64,000 nucleotides of DNA from Belnapia mucosa (GCF_016775475.1 NZ_JAEUXJ010000013.1:1-64000); one strand, 5' to 3'; counted from the stretch's first letter, positions 25,436 to 34,159 are shown. A program made the numbers and translations. The notes: generated by a model from the letters alone, not told the origin.

Positions 25436-26421
25436 GCCCGCACCGCACCGGCCGCCGTCCGCTGCTTGCCGCCGGCCTCGCCCTGCTCTCCGCGCCCCGC
25501 CTGCAGGCGGCCGAGACAGGCTGGCCGCGCCAGGGGCCGATCCGCCTCATCGTCCCCTTCGGCACCGGCGGCGCCACCGACATCGTCGCCCGCGTCTTCG
25601 CCGAGGCGATGTCCCGCCATCTCGGACAGACGATCGTCGTCGAGAACCGCCCCGGCGCCGGCGCCACTATCGGCACCACCGTCGCGGCGCGCGCCCCGGC
25701 GGATGGCTACACCCTGGTCATCTCCACCATCAGCGGCATGGCGGTGGGGCAGACGCTCTACCGTGACCGCATCCATTGGGATGCCGACCGCGACTTCGCC
25801 CATATCGGCATGATCCTGCAGACGCCCTGGATCCTCTGCGTGAAGCCGGGCAGCGCCGTCCGCACCCTGGCGGACTGGCTGGCGGCGGCGAAGCGGCAAG
25901 GCGGCCTCGCCTTTGGCACCACCGGCGTCGGCTCGGTGGCGCACTTGTTGGGCGTGCAGCTCGCGCGGGCGGCGGGGGTGACGATGGAGCACGTGCCCTA
26001 TCGCAGCCTGACGCAATCCAGCGCCGACCTGTTGAGCGGAACCATCCCCGGCATCGTCGAGAGCCTGACCGCGACCAGCAGCTTCATCCGCAGCGGCAGC
26101 ATGTTGCCGCTGGCGAGTTCCGCCTCCGAACGCTCGCCGCTGTTCCCGGACATCCCGAGCTTCCGCGACCTCGGCTTCCCGCAGGTGGTCGCCGATGGTT
26201 GGGCCGGGCTCGCGGCGCCGGCGGGCACGCCCGCGCCCGTCCTCGACGCGCTCGCCCTGGCGCTGCGGGCGGCGCAGGCGGAGCCTGGCGTGCGCCAGCG
26301 CCTCGCGGAGATGTCCAGCACGCCGGGCCAGGTCTACCGCGAGGAGGCCCAGGCCTTCGTGCGGCAGCAGGTGGCCGCCTGGGCACCGGTGGTGCGCGCC
26401 TCCGGCGCCACGCCGGATTGA
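25432..26421 (+). CDS. tripartite tricarboxylate transporter receptor (Bug family)
   Basis: 329 residues with an N-terminal signal (RRPLLAAGLALLSAPRLQAA). Landmarks: GPIRLIVPFGTGGATDIVAR, GQTIVVENRPGAGATIGTT, RAPADGYTLVI and TMEHVPYRSLTQSSADLLSG. It is translated by overlap with the GAF gene and followed by a second, distinct Bug receptor 39 bp on. Two receptors in one operon suggest recognition of two related ligands or of substrate and product. Confidence 0.93.
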   Translation: MSPHRTGRRPLLAAGLALLSAPRLQAAETGWPRQGPIRLIVPFGTGGATDIVARVFAEAMSRHLGQTIVVENRPGAGATIGTTVAARAPADGYTLVISTISGMAVGQTLYRDRIHWDADRDFAHIGMILQTPWILCVKPGSAVRTLADWLAAAKRQGGLAFGTTGVGSVAHLLGVQLARAAGVTMEHVPYRSLTQSSADLLSGTIPGIVESLTATSSFIRSGSMLPLASSASERSPLFPDIPSFRDLGFPQVVADGWAGLAAPAGTPAPVLDALALALRAAQAEPGVRQRLAEMSSTPGQVYREEAQAFVRQQVAAWAPVVRASGATPD

Positions 26422-26460
26422 GCCGCCCCGCACCCTCCCGACCGCCTTCACCCCCTTGGA

Positions 26461-27459
26461 ATGACCGACATGACCCGACCCCTCCTCGGCCGCCGCGCGG
26501 CCACCCTGCTGGCGCTGAACCTCGCGGCGCTCGGGGCCGGCCAGGCGCGCGGCGAGAGCGACTTCCCGAACCAGCCGGTCCGGCTGGTGGTGCCGCAATC
26601 GGCCGGCTCGGGCGGCGACGTGGTCGCGCGCCTGCTGGTGGAGTCGATGGGCCGGGCGCTCGGCCAGCCGGTGATCGTCGACAATCGGCCCGGCGCCAAC
26701 GGGGTGACCGCGACCAGCTACCTGAAGCAGCAGCGCGCGGATGGCACCACGCTGATGCTGGCAGGCGTCTCGATGATGAGCTTCAACCCGCACCTCTACC
26801 GCAGCCTGCCCTATGACCCGCTGCGCGACTTCACCTATGTCGCGCCGGTGGTGGACACGCCCTTCGTGCTGGTGGCGAGCCGCAAGAGCGGCATCACCAA
26901 CCTCGGCCAGCTGATCGAGCGGGCCAAGGCGGCGCCCGGCGAGATCACCTTTGCCAGCGCGGGCATCGGCAACTCCACCCATCTGTCGACCGAGATGATG
27001 GCAGACCGCGCCGGCATCCGCCTGCTGCATGTGCCCTACAACGGATCCGGCCCCGCGCTGACCAGCGTGGTGTCGGGCGAGACGGAGCTCATGACCAGCG
27101 TGCTCGGCCCGGCGCTGCCGCTGATCCGCGACGGCCAGGTGACGGCTCTGGCCGTGGTGCGGCGCCAGCGGACGTCCCAGATACCCGACGTACCGACCTT
27201 GCAGGAACTGGGGGTGGATGCGCCCATCATGCCGGGCTGGTTCGCCCTGGTGGGGCCAGCGGCCATGCCGGCGGGCCCGGTGGCGCGCCTTAACGCGGCC
27301 GTGCGCTCGGCCCTTGGGGAGGCTGCCGTACAGCGTCGGCTCGCCGAGATGGACCTTGAGGCCATGGAGGGTAGCCCGGACAGCATCCGGCAGAGGGTGG
27401 AAAGCGATAGCGCAATCTGGGGCCGCTTTATCCGGGAACACGGTCTGCGTATCGACTGA
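26461..27459 (+). CDS. tripartite tricarboxylate transporter receptor (Bug family)
   Basis: 332 residues counted from ATG 26461; ATG 26470 is equally possible because the only purine-rich site (GGAATG) lies about ten bases before it. Signal peptide in RRAATLLALNLAALGAGQAR. Landmarks: FPNQPVRLVVPQSAGSGGDV, GQPVIVDNRPGANGVTATSY and LLHVPYNGSGPALTSVVSGE. It ends the hydrolase operon; a perfect hairpin follows the stop (27478-27494), then insertion-sequence debris. Confidence 0.93.
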   Translation: MTDMTRPLLGRRAATLLALNLAALGAGQARGESDFPNQPVRLVVPQSAGSGGDVVARLLVESMGRALGQPVIVDNRPGANGVTATSYLKQQRADGTTLMLAGVSMMSFNPHLYRSLPYDPLRDFTYVAPVVDTPFVLVASRKSGITNLGQLIERAKAAPGEITFASAGIGNSTHLSTEMMADRAGIRLLHVPYNGSGPALTSVVSGETELMTSVLGPALPLIRDGQVTALAVVRRQRTSQIPDVPTLQELGVDAPIMPGWFALVGPAAMPAGPVARLNAAVRSALGEAAVQRRLAEMDLEAMEGSPDSIRQRVESDSAIWGRFIREHGLRID

Positions 27460-27477
27460 TCGGCGACCTGCAGGGGG

Positions 27478-27494
27478 GCGCCCGCAGCGGGCGC
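27478..27494 (+). terminator. hairpin after the Bug gene
   Basis: GCGCCCG-CAG-CGGGCGC, a perfect seven-base stem 19 bases after the stop. There is no T tract, so if it terminates it is not of the simple intrinsic kind. Confidence 0.35.
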
Positions 27495-27499
27495 TCGTA

Positions 27500-27580
27500 C
27501 GGCTCATGGCTACAACTGCACAGCCGGAAGCTGCTCCTTATACCCGATGTCCCATGTTGATGGGTGAGCGCCGTCCCGAT
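27500..27580. repeat. diverged repeat, copy 2 (partner 11318-11402)
   Basis: Same orientation and motif order as 11318-11402 (GGCTCATGGCTA through ATGTTGATGGGTGAGCG). It sits between an intact operon and insertion-sequence remnants. Probably a relic of a shared mobile element. Confidence 0.4.
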
Positions 27581-27726
27581 TACCCGGCTGACCGCGGATC
27601 TGGCGAACAACCTCTATTCGGTCGGCAGCGAGCAGCGCGTCCGCGACCTGGAGCTGACATCCTCCGGCGAAATCACGCCCTCGCTCGCGCGCTCTAATTC
27701 CATGGCGCCATCGGCGAGAGGCGGCC

Positions 27727-27862
27727 ATGGCGCGGCGACGGATTAGGCAGGAGGACCTCATTGCACGGCCGGAGCCGCAACCGGCATCGTCGCTGGCGGA
27801 AATCGCCGGGTTACTCGACTGGGCCGAGATCGACCGCTACCTGGTCGGCGTCTCGGTCGTGG
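27727..27862 (+). pseudogene. IS5-type transposase, N-terminal remnant
   Basis: About 45 codons reading MARRRIRQEDLIARPEP, then SSLAEIAGLLDWAEIDRYLVG. This resembles the N-terminus of IS5-group transposases, where an SSLDEIxxLxDW motif precedes the first catalytic region. After VGVS the frame continues into unrelated sequence, so the gene is truncated near 27862. The following roughly 180 bases (to 28045) match nothing recognised and probably contain the junction with the IS1595 fragment. Confidence 0.55.
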
Positions 27863-28013
27863 CTCGGAGCCTGTGCGCGGATGACCGGACACATAACAGC
27901 CGGTATCTGAATGCCCGTCACAGCCGCCACAGCGTGTGGTTGATTGCGAGTTCGCGCAGGTCTCCTGGTCGTGCCCGGCCGCACGAAGTGCACGACAGCG
28001 CACCACCACCGCT

Positions 28014-28583
28014 TCAAGCAGATTCCGAAGTACAGGATGGGTAAGTCCAGAGGGTGCCGCCACGCTCCACCAGTGCCACAACCGGGCGGTGATCGGCGGG
28101 GCCGGTGCGGTTCCTCAGCGCCTTCTTGCGCTCCGGCGGCATCTCAACTTGGTCGTGGTGGGTTTCATCGACCTCAAGCACCTTGCCCTCGCCGCCGAGC
28201 GGTGCCGGGTTCTTATCGATCATCGCCTCGCGGATGCGGTGCGCCATGAACCAGGCGGTCTTGTAGGTAACCTTGAGCATGCGATGGAGCTGGTGCGCGC
28301 TCATGCCCTTCTTGCTGGAGGCGAGGAGGTGCACCGCCAGCACCCACTTGTGCAGCGGCACATGGCTGCGCTCGAACACGGTCCCGACCGTCACCGAGAA
28401 CTGCCTGCGGCAGGCGCGGCGCTCAAGGAGGCCGGGGCGGTGCGCCTCGCCGCAGAGCCGCGTCGCGTTATCCACCGTCCCGCACTTCGGGCAGACGGGG
28501 CCTTTCGGCCGGCGCTGCGCCTCAAGGTGCGCGCGGGCGGCGGCTTCGTCGTGGTAGATCGCGTCGGTCAGATCGGCAGACAT
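28014..28583 (-). pseudogene. IS1595-type transposase, 3'-truncated
   Basis: From ATG 28583 the frame encodes the N-terminal two thirds of an ISXO2/IS1595-type transposase: a zinc-ribbon (VCPKCGTVDNATRLCGEAHR), RRACRRQFSVTVGTVFERSH, KWVLAVHLLASSKKGMSAHQ and the first catalytic Asp in KVLEVDETHHDQ. Similarity ends at VVALVERGGTLW (about 28050), after which the frame runs 12 residues into other DNA and stops at 28014. The second and third catalytic residues are therefore missing. The VDET context is followed by a non-canonical HHDQ instead of the usual glycine-rich turn. Inactive remnant. Confidence 0.8.
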
Positions 28584-28730
28584 TGGGGCTCGGCTCCTAT
28601 GCCGAGGATCACAGGCCTTCATTCTCCTTTGCCAAAGGGATAATGAGGAAAATTCGCCTATTGCGTCCCGCCCCAATACCTAGGATGTTATGCCCATGAC
28701 CTACCCCATATCTGGCGCGGCGCCACGGCC

Positions 28731-29375
28731 GTGACGCATGAGGAGATCTGGCGCGCGCTGGATGCGCTCGCGGCCGAGAACGGCCTGTCCGCCTCCGGCC
28801 TCGCCCGCAAGGCCGGGCTGGACGCCACTGCCTTCAACCCGTCGAAGCGCATCGGCGCCGATGGCCGGGCTCGCTGGCCCTCCACCGAAAGCGTCGCCAA
28901 GGTCCTGGCCGCGACCAGCACGGGGATGAGCGAATTCGCCGCCCTCATCACCGGCATGCCTGTCCTGCCCCGCAGCCGCAGTGGCGCCGGCCGCCGCATC
29001 CCGCTCATCGGCCTCGCCCAGGCCGGCGGCGAGGGGTATTTCGACGATGGCGGCTACCCCGTCGGCGGCGGCTGGGACGAGATCGCGGTGCCCGAGGTCG
29101 GTGACCCCAATGCCTATGCGCTGGAAATCTCCGGCGAGAGCATGGAGCCGGTCTTCCGCGACGGCGACATCATCATCGTCTCACCCGGCGCGCCGATCCG
29201 CCGCGGCGACCGCGTGGTGGTCCGCACCCAGAAGGGCGAGGTGATGGCGAAGGAGCTGAAGCGGCAATCGGCGCGGCGGATCGACCTGCGCAGCCTCAAC
29301 CCGGCGCATCCCGACTATGCCTTCGACCTGGCCGAGATCAATTGGATGCACCGCATCGTCTGGGGCAGCCAGTAA
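28731..29375 (+). CDS. HTH repressor with S24/LexA-like peptidase domain
   Basis: 214 residues from a GTG. N-terminal HTH: LAAENGLSASGLARKAGLDA with the WPSTESVAKVLAATSTGM block. C-terminal S24 domain: nucleophile Ser137 in EISGESMEPVFRDGD and general base Lys174 in GEVMAKELKR. A possible self-cleavage bond is Ala98-Gly99 in GLAQAGGEGY. Proteins of this shape are CI/LexA-like repressors inactivated by RecA-stimulated self-cleavage, or constitutive chromosomal regulators in Alphaproteobacteria. No phage genes are nearby, which favours a chromosomal regulator. The terminal bases of its stop codon are the first base of the palindromic repeat element. Confidence 0.88.
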   Translation: MTHEEIWRALDALAAENGLSASGLARKAGLDATAFNPSKRIGADGRARWPSTESVAKVLAATSTGMSEFAALITGMPVLPRSRSGAGRRIPLIGLAQAGGEGYFDDGGYPVGGGWDEIAVPEVGDPNAYALEISGESMEPVFRDGDIIIVSPGAPIRRGDRVVVRTQKGEVMAKELKRQSARRIDLRSLNPAHPDYAFDLAEINWMHRIVWGSQ

Positions 29376-29474
29376 CTCCCCACGACACCGCTGCGCGGCG
29401 CCGCGGGGGCCCCGGTTTTCACTCAGGACCCAGGATCTCGCACAGCCTTCCGCGGCAAAGCCGCGGAAGGGCAC
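29375..29474. repeat. palindromic intergenic element, copy A
   Basis: About 100 bp between the convergent S24 and mprF genes. Read leftward it matches 36140-36240: ACTCCCCAC at one end, GCTGCGCGGC, a GGGGGCCCCGG block, and the stem-loop CCTTCCGCGGC-AAA-GCCGCGGAAGG (29446-29470, eleven perfect base pairs). It probably works as a bidirectional transcription end. Confidence 0.8.
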
Positions 29475-29484
29475 CAAGAAGCCC

Positions 29485-31410
29485 CTACCCCTCCCGCGGC
29501 AGCAGTTCCCGCAGCGTCGCCAGGTCGCGCTCCGCCCGGAGCGCGAGGTAGAGCGGCCCCTCGCCGAGCGAGACGGCGGTCAGGCCGATATCGCCATAGA
29601 CCCGCAGCAGGTCCGGCCCGACGCGCCAGAAGGCCGGGTCCACCCCCGCCCGCTCGCAAAGGTCGCGGAAGCGCCAGATGGCGGAGATCGCATCCCGCCG
29701 GTCCCCCGCCGGATCGCCCAGCGCCAGCCAGACGCCATCCCGCTTGAGGAAGGCGAAGCCGGCCCGCTCCGCCTCGCCCAGCACCGCGCCATCGGCCTCG
29801 GCGGGGGCGAGGGCGCCGAGCGAGGCCAGCCGCGCCCGCGTCTCCGCCCCCCAGGCCAGCGGCCGGAAGCGCGCCGGCCGCAGCAGCCTCACCATGGCGA
29901 ACAGCAGCAGGATGCCGGTGATGCCGACCGTGAAGCGCAGGCTGTCGGGCGCCAGCGGCGAGACCACCACGGTCCACCAGCTCTCATCCGCGACCTTGCC
30001 GCCATAGGCGACCAGCGCCAGGGTGATCCCGCAGGCCGCCACCGCCAGCAACGGCACCAGCGCCTGGGGCGAAAGCGGTTCCCGCGCCAGCCGGCTGTCG
30101 CGGTAGAAGGCCGTGCGCAGCGCCGCCACCAGCAGGCCGAGCAGCAGGAAGGGCCCCCAGAGCCACCAGGCCTCACCCCGCACCCAGGCGATGCCGGCGC
30201 CGTTCACCAGCAGCACCAGCGTCAGCGCCCAGGCCATGGTCAGCCGCCGCAGCAGCCCATAGGCCATGACCAGCAGCAGCGATCCGACGACCGAGGCGGC
30301 GAAATGCGAGGCCAGCGCCACGATATGCCCCGCCCATTCCTCCACGATGGTGTCCCGCGTCGGCAGCGCGCCGAGGAAGATCAGCAGCGCCCCCGCCAGC
30401 GCGACGAGCGAGGCAATGGCCGGCACCTCCAGCGCATCGGTCCCCTGCCCGAAGGCCGAGAGCCGCTGCAGCACCGCCCGCCTCTGGCCGAGCTCGAAGG
30501 AGACGAAGAGCCCGCCGGCGATGAAGAGCGGGACGATGTAGTAGTACAGCCGGAAGACCAGCAGCGCGCCGATCACCTCCGGCGCCGGCATATAGGGCTG
30601 GAGCCCGAGCAGGATCGCGCCGTCGAAGACGCCGAGGCCCCCCGGCACGGTGGCCGCGATGCCGACCGCATAGGCCGCGAGGTAGATGCCGACGAAGCGG
30701 AGGAAGGTGAGCCCCTCGGCCTCGGGCAGCAGGGCGTAGAAGATCGCCGCCGTCACCGCGACATCGACCGTCGCCAGCATGGTCTGGGCCAGCGCCATGC
30801 GCGGGCTGGGCAGGTCGATCTCGTATTTCAGGATGCGCACATGCCGCTTGAAGCGGCTGAGCACGACATAGGTGCCGACGATACCCCAGAGCGGCAGGGC
30901 CAGCAATTGCAGCGCCCAATGCGGCAGGTGGCTGCCGAACCAGGGCAGCACCTCCGGCTCCACCACCAGCACCAGCCCGCCGAGCGCCATGCCGCCAAGG
31001 CCAAAGGTGAGGCTGGTGAAGCCCACCACCTTGGCGATCTCGAGCGGCGTCAGCCCCCAGGCGGAATAGAGCCGGTAGCGCACCGCCGCACCCGAGACCG
31101 CGGCGAAGCCGAGGTTGTGCGCCAGCGAATAGCCGCAGAAGGAGGCGAGCAGGGATTTTGGCCAGGAAACCGGCCGTCCGGCATAGGCCGAGCCGAGCTT
31201 GTCATAGACCGCGAGCACCATATAGGCCGCCACGGTGAGCCCGCCCGCCAGCCAGAGTGCCGAGACCGGCAGCGCCGCCATGGCGCGGCGGATATCCGCA
31301 ACCGAGAGATCGCGGAATTCCCGCTGCACGACATAGAGCGCGCCCACCAGCAGGACGAGGCCGAAGACCGTCGGCCCGTGCCGGCGCAGCGAGGAGACCA
31401 AGCCGGGCAC
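29485..31410 (-). CDS. mprF: MprF-type phosphatidylglycerol lysyltransferase/flippase, C-terminally shortened
   Basis: 641 residues from GTG 31410, whose first base is shared with the lysK stop. About fourteen membrane helices (residues 14-500), including FCGYSLAHNLGFAAVSGAAV and YAVGIAATVPGGLGVFDGAI, make the flippase-like region. The soluble part starts about 545: LAPAEADGAVLGEAERAGFA, GVWLALGDPAGDRRDAISAI and WRVGPDLLRVYGDIGLTAVS, the first half of the DUF2156 synthase domain. It stops at ELLPREG, about 200 residues short of family length (about 850), so the half with the aminoacyl-tRNA-using catalytic core is absent. A full enzyme would make lysyl-phosphatidylglycerol from Lys-tRNA and confer resistance to cationic peptides. 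This copy may only flip lipid, or be non-functional. The repeat element begins ten bases after its stop. Confidence 0.85.
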   Translation of the reverse strand: MPGLVSSLRRHGPTVFGLVLLVGALYVVQREFRDLSVADIRRAMAALPVSALWLAGGLTVAAYMVLAVYDKLGSAYAGRPVSWPKSLLASFCGYSLAHNLGFAAVSGAAVRYRLYSAWGLTPLEIAKVVGFTSLTFGLGGMALGGLVLVVEPEVLPWFGSHLPHWALQLLALPLWGIVGTYVVLSRFKRHVRILKYEIDLPSPRMALAQTMLATVDVAVTAAIFYALLPEAEGLTFLRFVGIYLAAYAVGIAATVPGGLGVFDGAILLGLQPYMPAPEVIGALLVFRLYYYIVPLFIAGGLFVSFELGQRRAVLQRLSAFGQGTDALEVPAIASLVALAGALLIFLGALPTRDTIVEEWAGHIVALASHFAASVVGSLLLVMAYGLLRRLTMAWALTLVLLVNGAGIAWVRGEAWWLWGPFLLLGLLVAALRTAFYRDSRLAREPLSPQALVPLLAVAACGITLALVAYGGKVADESWWTVVVSPLAPDSLRFTVGITGILLLFAMVRLLRPARFRPLAWGAETRARLASLGALAPAEADGAVLGEAERAGFAFLKRDGVWLALGDPAGDRRDAISAIWRFRDLCERAGVDPAFWRVGPDLLRVYGDIGLTAVSLGEGPLYLALRAERDLATLRELLPREG

Positions 31411-32975
31411 TAGGCCGTCGCCTCGCGCGCCAATGCCGATTCGATCAGCCCGATCGTGCCGGGGATGCCGTAGAGCGCGACGAAGCCGCCGAAACGCGGC
31501 CCCTCCTGCTGGCCGAGCAGCACCTGGTAGAGGCAGGAGAACCAGTCGCGCAGATTGGCGAATTCATGCCGCTTGCCGACCTCGTAGAGCAGGGTCTGGA
31601 TCGCCTCGGCATCGCTCTCGGCCGGCAGGGCGCGCAGCGCGGCCAGCAGGTCCTCCAGCGCGCCGCGCTCCACCGCGCTCGGCGCCCGGTGGCGCTTCTG
31701 CGGCGCGACGAAGTCCCGGTAATAGGCGACGGCATACCCCGCCAGCCGGGCCAGCATCGGATGGCTCTCGGCGGTGACGCCCGGGGCATATCTGCCGATG
31801 AAGCCCCAGAGGATCTCCGGCCCCTCGGCATTCACCACGCTGGCGAGGTTCAGCAGCATGGCGAAGGCGATGGGCGAGCCGGGATCGTTGCTGCTGCCAT
31901 TATGGATGTGCCAGGCGGGGTTGGTACCCTCCGGTGCCGCCTTCAGCTTTTCCAAATTGGTCAGGTAGTCGTCCACCGCGCGGGGGATGACGTCGAAGAA
32001 CAGCCGCTTGGCCCGCTGCGGCTGGCCGTACATGAACTGCGCCAGGCTCTCGGGCGGGGCGTAGCGCAGCCATTCATCGATGGTCAGGCCATTGCCCTTG
32101 GACTTGCTGATCTTCCCGCCATGCTCGTCGAGGAAGAGCTCATAGGTGAAGCCCGCCGGCGGCTGGCCGCCGAGGATGCGGCAGATCTGGCCGGAGAGGC
32201 GGACGCTGTCGATCAGGTCCTTGCCCGACATCTCGTAATCGACGCCGAGCGCGTACCAGCGCAGCGCCCAATCGGCCTTCCATTGCGCCTTGCAATGCCC
32301 ACCGGTGATGCGCGTGCCGTGGCGCTTGCCGGTATCCGGGTCGGTCCAGACCAGCAGGTCCTCGGCCGGGCGGACCTCCTCCATCGGCACCTGCATGACG
32401 ATGCCGGTCTCGGGATGGATCGGCAGGAAGGGGGAATAGGTGGCGCGGCGGTCGGGGCCGAGGGTCGGCAGGATCACCCCCCGCACCTCCTCATGCCGCT
32501 CCGCCATCCGCAGCAGGGCCGCGTCGAACCGGCCGGACCGGTAGTAGTCGGTCGAGGAGGCGAATTCGTAGTCGAAGCCGAAGGTATCCAGGAAGGCCTG
32601 CAGCCGGGCGTTGTTGTGCTCCCCGAAACTGTCATGCGTGCCGAAGGGGTCGGGGATGGCGGTCAGCGGCCGGCCGAGATAGCCCGCCAGCATCTCCCGG
32701 TTCGGGACGTTGTCCGGCACCTTCCGGAGCCCGTCCATATCGTCCGAGAAGGCGATGAGCCGGGCGGGCAGGCCCGTCATCCGCTCGAAGGCGCGGCGGA
32801 CCCAGGTGGTGCGCGCCACCTCCCCGAAGGTGCCGATATGCGGCAGGCCGGAGGGGCCGTAGCCCGTCTCGAACAGCGCCCCGCCCTTGCCGGAGGCCTT
32901 CAGGCGGTCCTCGACCTTGGCAGCCTCCTCGAAGGGCCAGGCCTTGACGGTGCGGAGGGATGGATCGGCGTTCAT
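31410..32975 (-). CDS. lysK: class I lysyl-tRNA synthetase
   Basis: 521 residues. Charges tRNA-Lys in the cytosol. Class I signatures: the HIGH-like motif in YGPSGLPHIGTFGEVARTTW and the KMSKS-like motif KISKSKGNG, plus YEMSGKDLIDSVRLSGQICR and ITGGHCKAQWKADWALRWYA typical of LysK. This archaeal-type enzyme replaces the class II LysS in many Alphaproteobacteria. ATG 32975 is the natural start; an upstream extension to 33035 has no support. Its TAG shares the last base with the mprF GTG (TAGTG), so the synthetase and the Lys-tRNA-consuming lipid enzyme are translationally coupled. Confidence 0.95.
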   Translation of the reverse strand: MNADPSLRTVKAWPFEEAAKVEDRLKASGKGGALFETGYGPSGLPHIGTFGEVARTTWVRRAFERMTGLPARLIAFSDDMDGLRKVPDNVPNREMLAGYLGRPLTAIPDPFGTHDSFGEHNNARLQAFLDTFGFDYEFASSTDYYRSGRFDAALLRMAERHEEVRGVILPTLGPDRRATYSPFLPIHPETGIVMQVPMEEVRPAEDLLVWTDPDTGKRHGTRITGGHCKAQWKADWALRWYALGVDYEMSGKDLIDSVRLSGQICRILGGQPPAGFTYELFLDEHGGKISKSKGNGLTIDEWLRYAPPESLAQFMYGQPQRAKRLFFDVIPRAVDDYLTNLEKLKAAPEGTNPAWHIHNGSSNDPGSPIAFAMLLNLASVVNAEGPEILWGFIGRYAPGVTAESHPMLARLAGYAVAYYRDFVAPQKRHRAPSAVERGALEDLLAALRALPAESDAEAIQTLLYEVGKRHEFANLRDWFSCLYQVLLGQQEGPRFGGFVALYGIPGTIGLIESALAREATA

Positions 32976-33126
32976 GATAGGGCAGATGGCAGGGGGCAGC
33001 GGCGCGGTCAACGCGGGACGCTGCTTCAGATGCATGGCTGCCCGGCGCCATGGGGCTCAAAGGCATTGTGGCAATGCCCGGCCGGCTGGGCTAATGCCCG
33101 GATGTTGCACAGGAGAATGGGGTGTC

Positions 33127-34125
33127 ATGCGTGTTGGCGTGATCGGAGCCACGGGCGCGGTCGGCAAGGAACTGGTGGAGGTGCTCGCCAAGCGGCGCTT
33201 CCCGGTGACGGAGCTGCGCCTCTTCGCCTCGACCCGGAGCGCCGGCACCAAACAGAAAACCCCCTGGGGCGAGGTCCAGATCGAGGCCTATAGCCTCGAG
33301 GCCGCCCGCGGCCTGGATCTCGCCCTGCTCGCCGTCTCGGGCGACTTCGCCAAGGCCCATGCCCGGGCGCTGGCCGCGGCCGGGGTCGCGGTGGTGGACA
33401 ATTCCTCCGCCCTCCGGCTGGAGGAGGACGTGCCGCTGGTGGTGCCGGAGGTGAATGCCGCGGCGATCGGCCGCAGCCGCCTCATCGCCAATCCCAATTG
33501 CACCACCGCCATCCTGGTGGTGGCGCTGGAGCCGCTGCGGCGTGCCTTCGGGTTGAAGCGCGTCATCGTCTCCACCTACCAGGCGGCCAGCGGCGCCGGC
33601 GCCGAGGGCATGGCGGAGCTGGAGCGGGAGACGCGCCGGGTGCTGCTGGAAGGCGGCCCGGCCGGGCATGAGGTCTTTGCCCATCCCCTGGCCTTCAACG
33701 TCATCCCGCAGATCGACAGCTTCCAGCCCAATGGCTACACGCGGGAGGAGATGAAGGTCGCCTGGGAGAGCCGGAAGATCATGGGCGCGCCCGATCTTCT
33801 CATCTCCTGCACCGCCGTCCGCATCCCGACCTTCCGCGTCCATGCCGAGGCGGTGACGATCGAGACCGAGCGGCCGGTGACGCCCGAGGCGGCGCGCGAG
33901 GCGCTGGCCGGGGCGCCAGGGGTGAAGCTGGTCGACGACCCGGCCACCCAGCTCTACCCGATGCCGATCACCGCGACCGGCCAGGACGATGTCGAGGCCG
34001 GCCGCATCCGGGCCAACCCGGTCTTCGGGGATTGCGGCCTCGACCTCTTCCTCTGCGGCGACCAGCTCCTGAAGGGCGCGGCGCTCAACGCGGTGCAGAT
34101 CGCGGAGCGGATGCGGCTGCAATAA
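33127..34125 (+). CDS. asd: aspartate-semialdehyde dehydrogenase
   Basis: 332 residues. Reduces aspartyl phosphate with NADPH to aspartate semialdehyde, the branch point to lysine, diaminopimelate, threonine and methionine. Visible are the nucleotide fold VGVIGATGAVGKELVEVLAK, the nucleophile Cys in IANPNCTTAILVVAL and VSTYQAASGAGAEGMAELE. The end (GDCGLDLFLCGDQLLKGAAL) is standard. AGGAG lies ten bases before ATG 33127. It stands alone, divergent from lysK; a perfect inverted repeat marks the junction with the A+T-rich insert immediately after its stop. The other lysine gene in the window, lysA, lies at 45.3 kb. Confidence 0.96.
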   Translation: MRVGVIGATGAVGKELVEVLAKRRFPVTELRLFASTRSAGTKQKTPWGEVQIEAYSLEAARGLDLALLAVSGDFAKAHARALAAAGVAVVDNSSALRLEEDVPLVVPEVNAAAIGRSRLIANPNCTTAILVVALEPLRRAFGLKRVIVSTYQAASGAGAEGMAELERETRRVLLEGGPAGHEVFAHPLAFNVIPQIDSFQPNGYTREEMKVAWESRKIMGAPDLLISCTAVRIPTFRVHAEAVTIETERPVTPEAAREALAGAPGVKLVDDPATQLYPMPITATGQDDVEAGRIRANPVFGDCGLDLFLCGDQLLKGAALNAVQIAERMRLQ

Positions 34126-34130
34126 TCAGG

Positions 34131-34159
34131 TTATAGGCGCACAGTAACTGCGCCTATAA
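34131..34159 (+). terminator. perfect hairpin after asd, left edge of A+T-rich insert
   Basis: TTATAGGCGCA-CAGTAAC-TGCGCCTATAA: an eleven-base perfect stem with a seven-base loop, six bases after the asd stop. There is no T run beyond it. Base composition changes here from G+C-rich to A+T-rich, so it may belong to the inserted DNA. Confidence 0.55.

Noticed and set aside
28731..29375. S24 repressor as sign of a prophage
   Set aside because: No integrase, terminase or structural phage genes are within reach; neighbours are an IS remnant and mprF.
29317..33293. Two roughly 680-700-codon plus-strand frames opposite mprF and lysK
   Set aside because: Arg/Gln-rich translations with no motifs, lying exactly over two genes with clear families on the minus strand.
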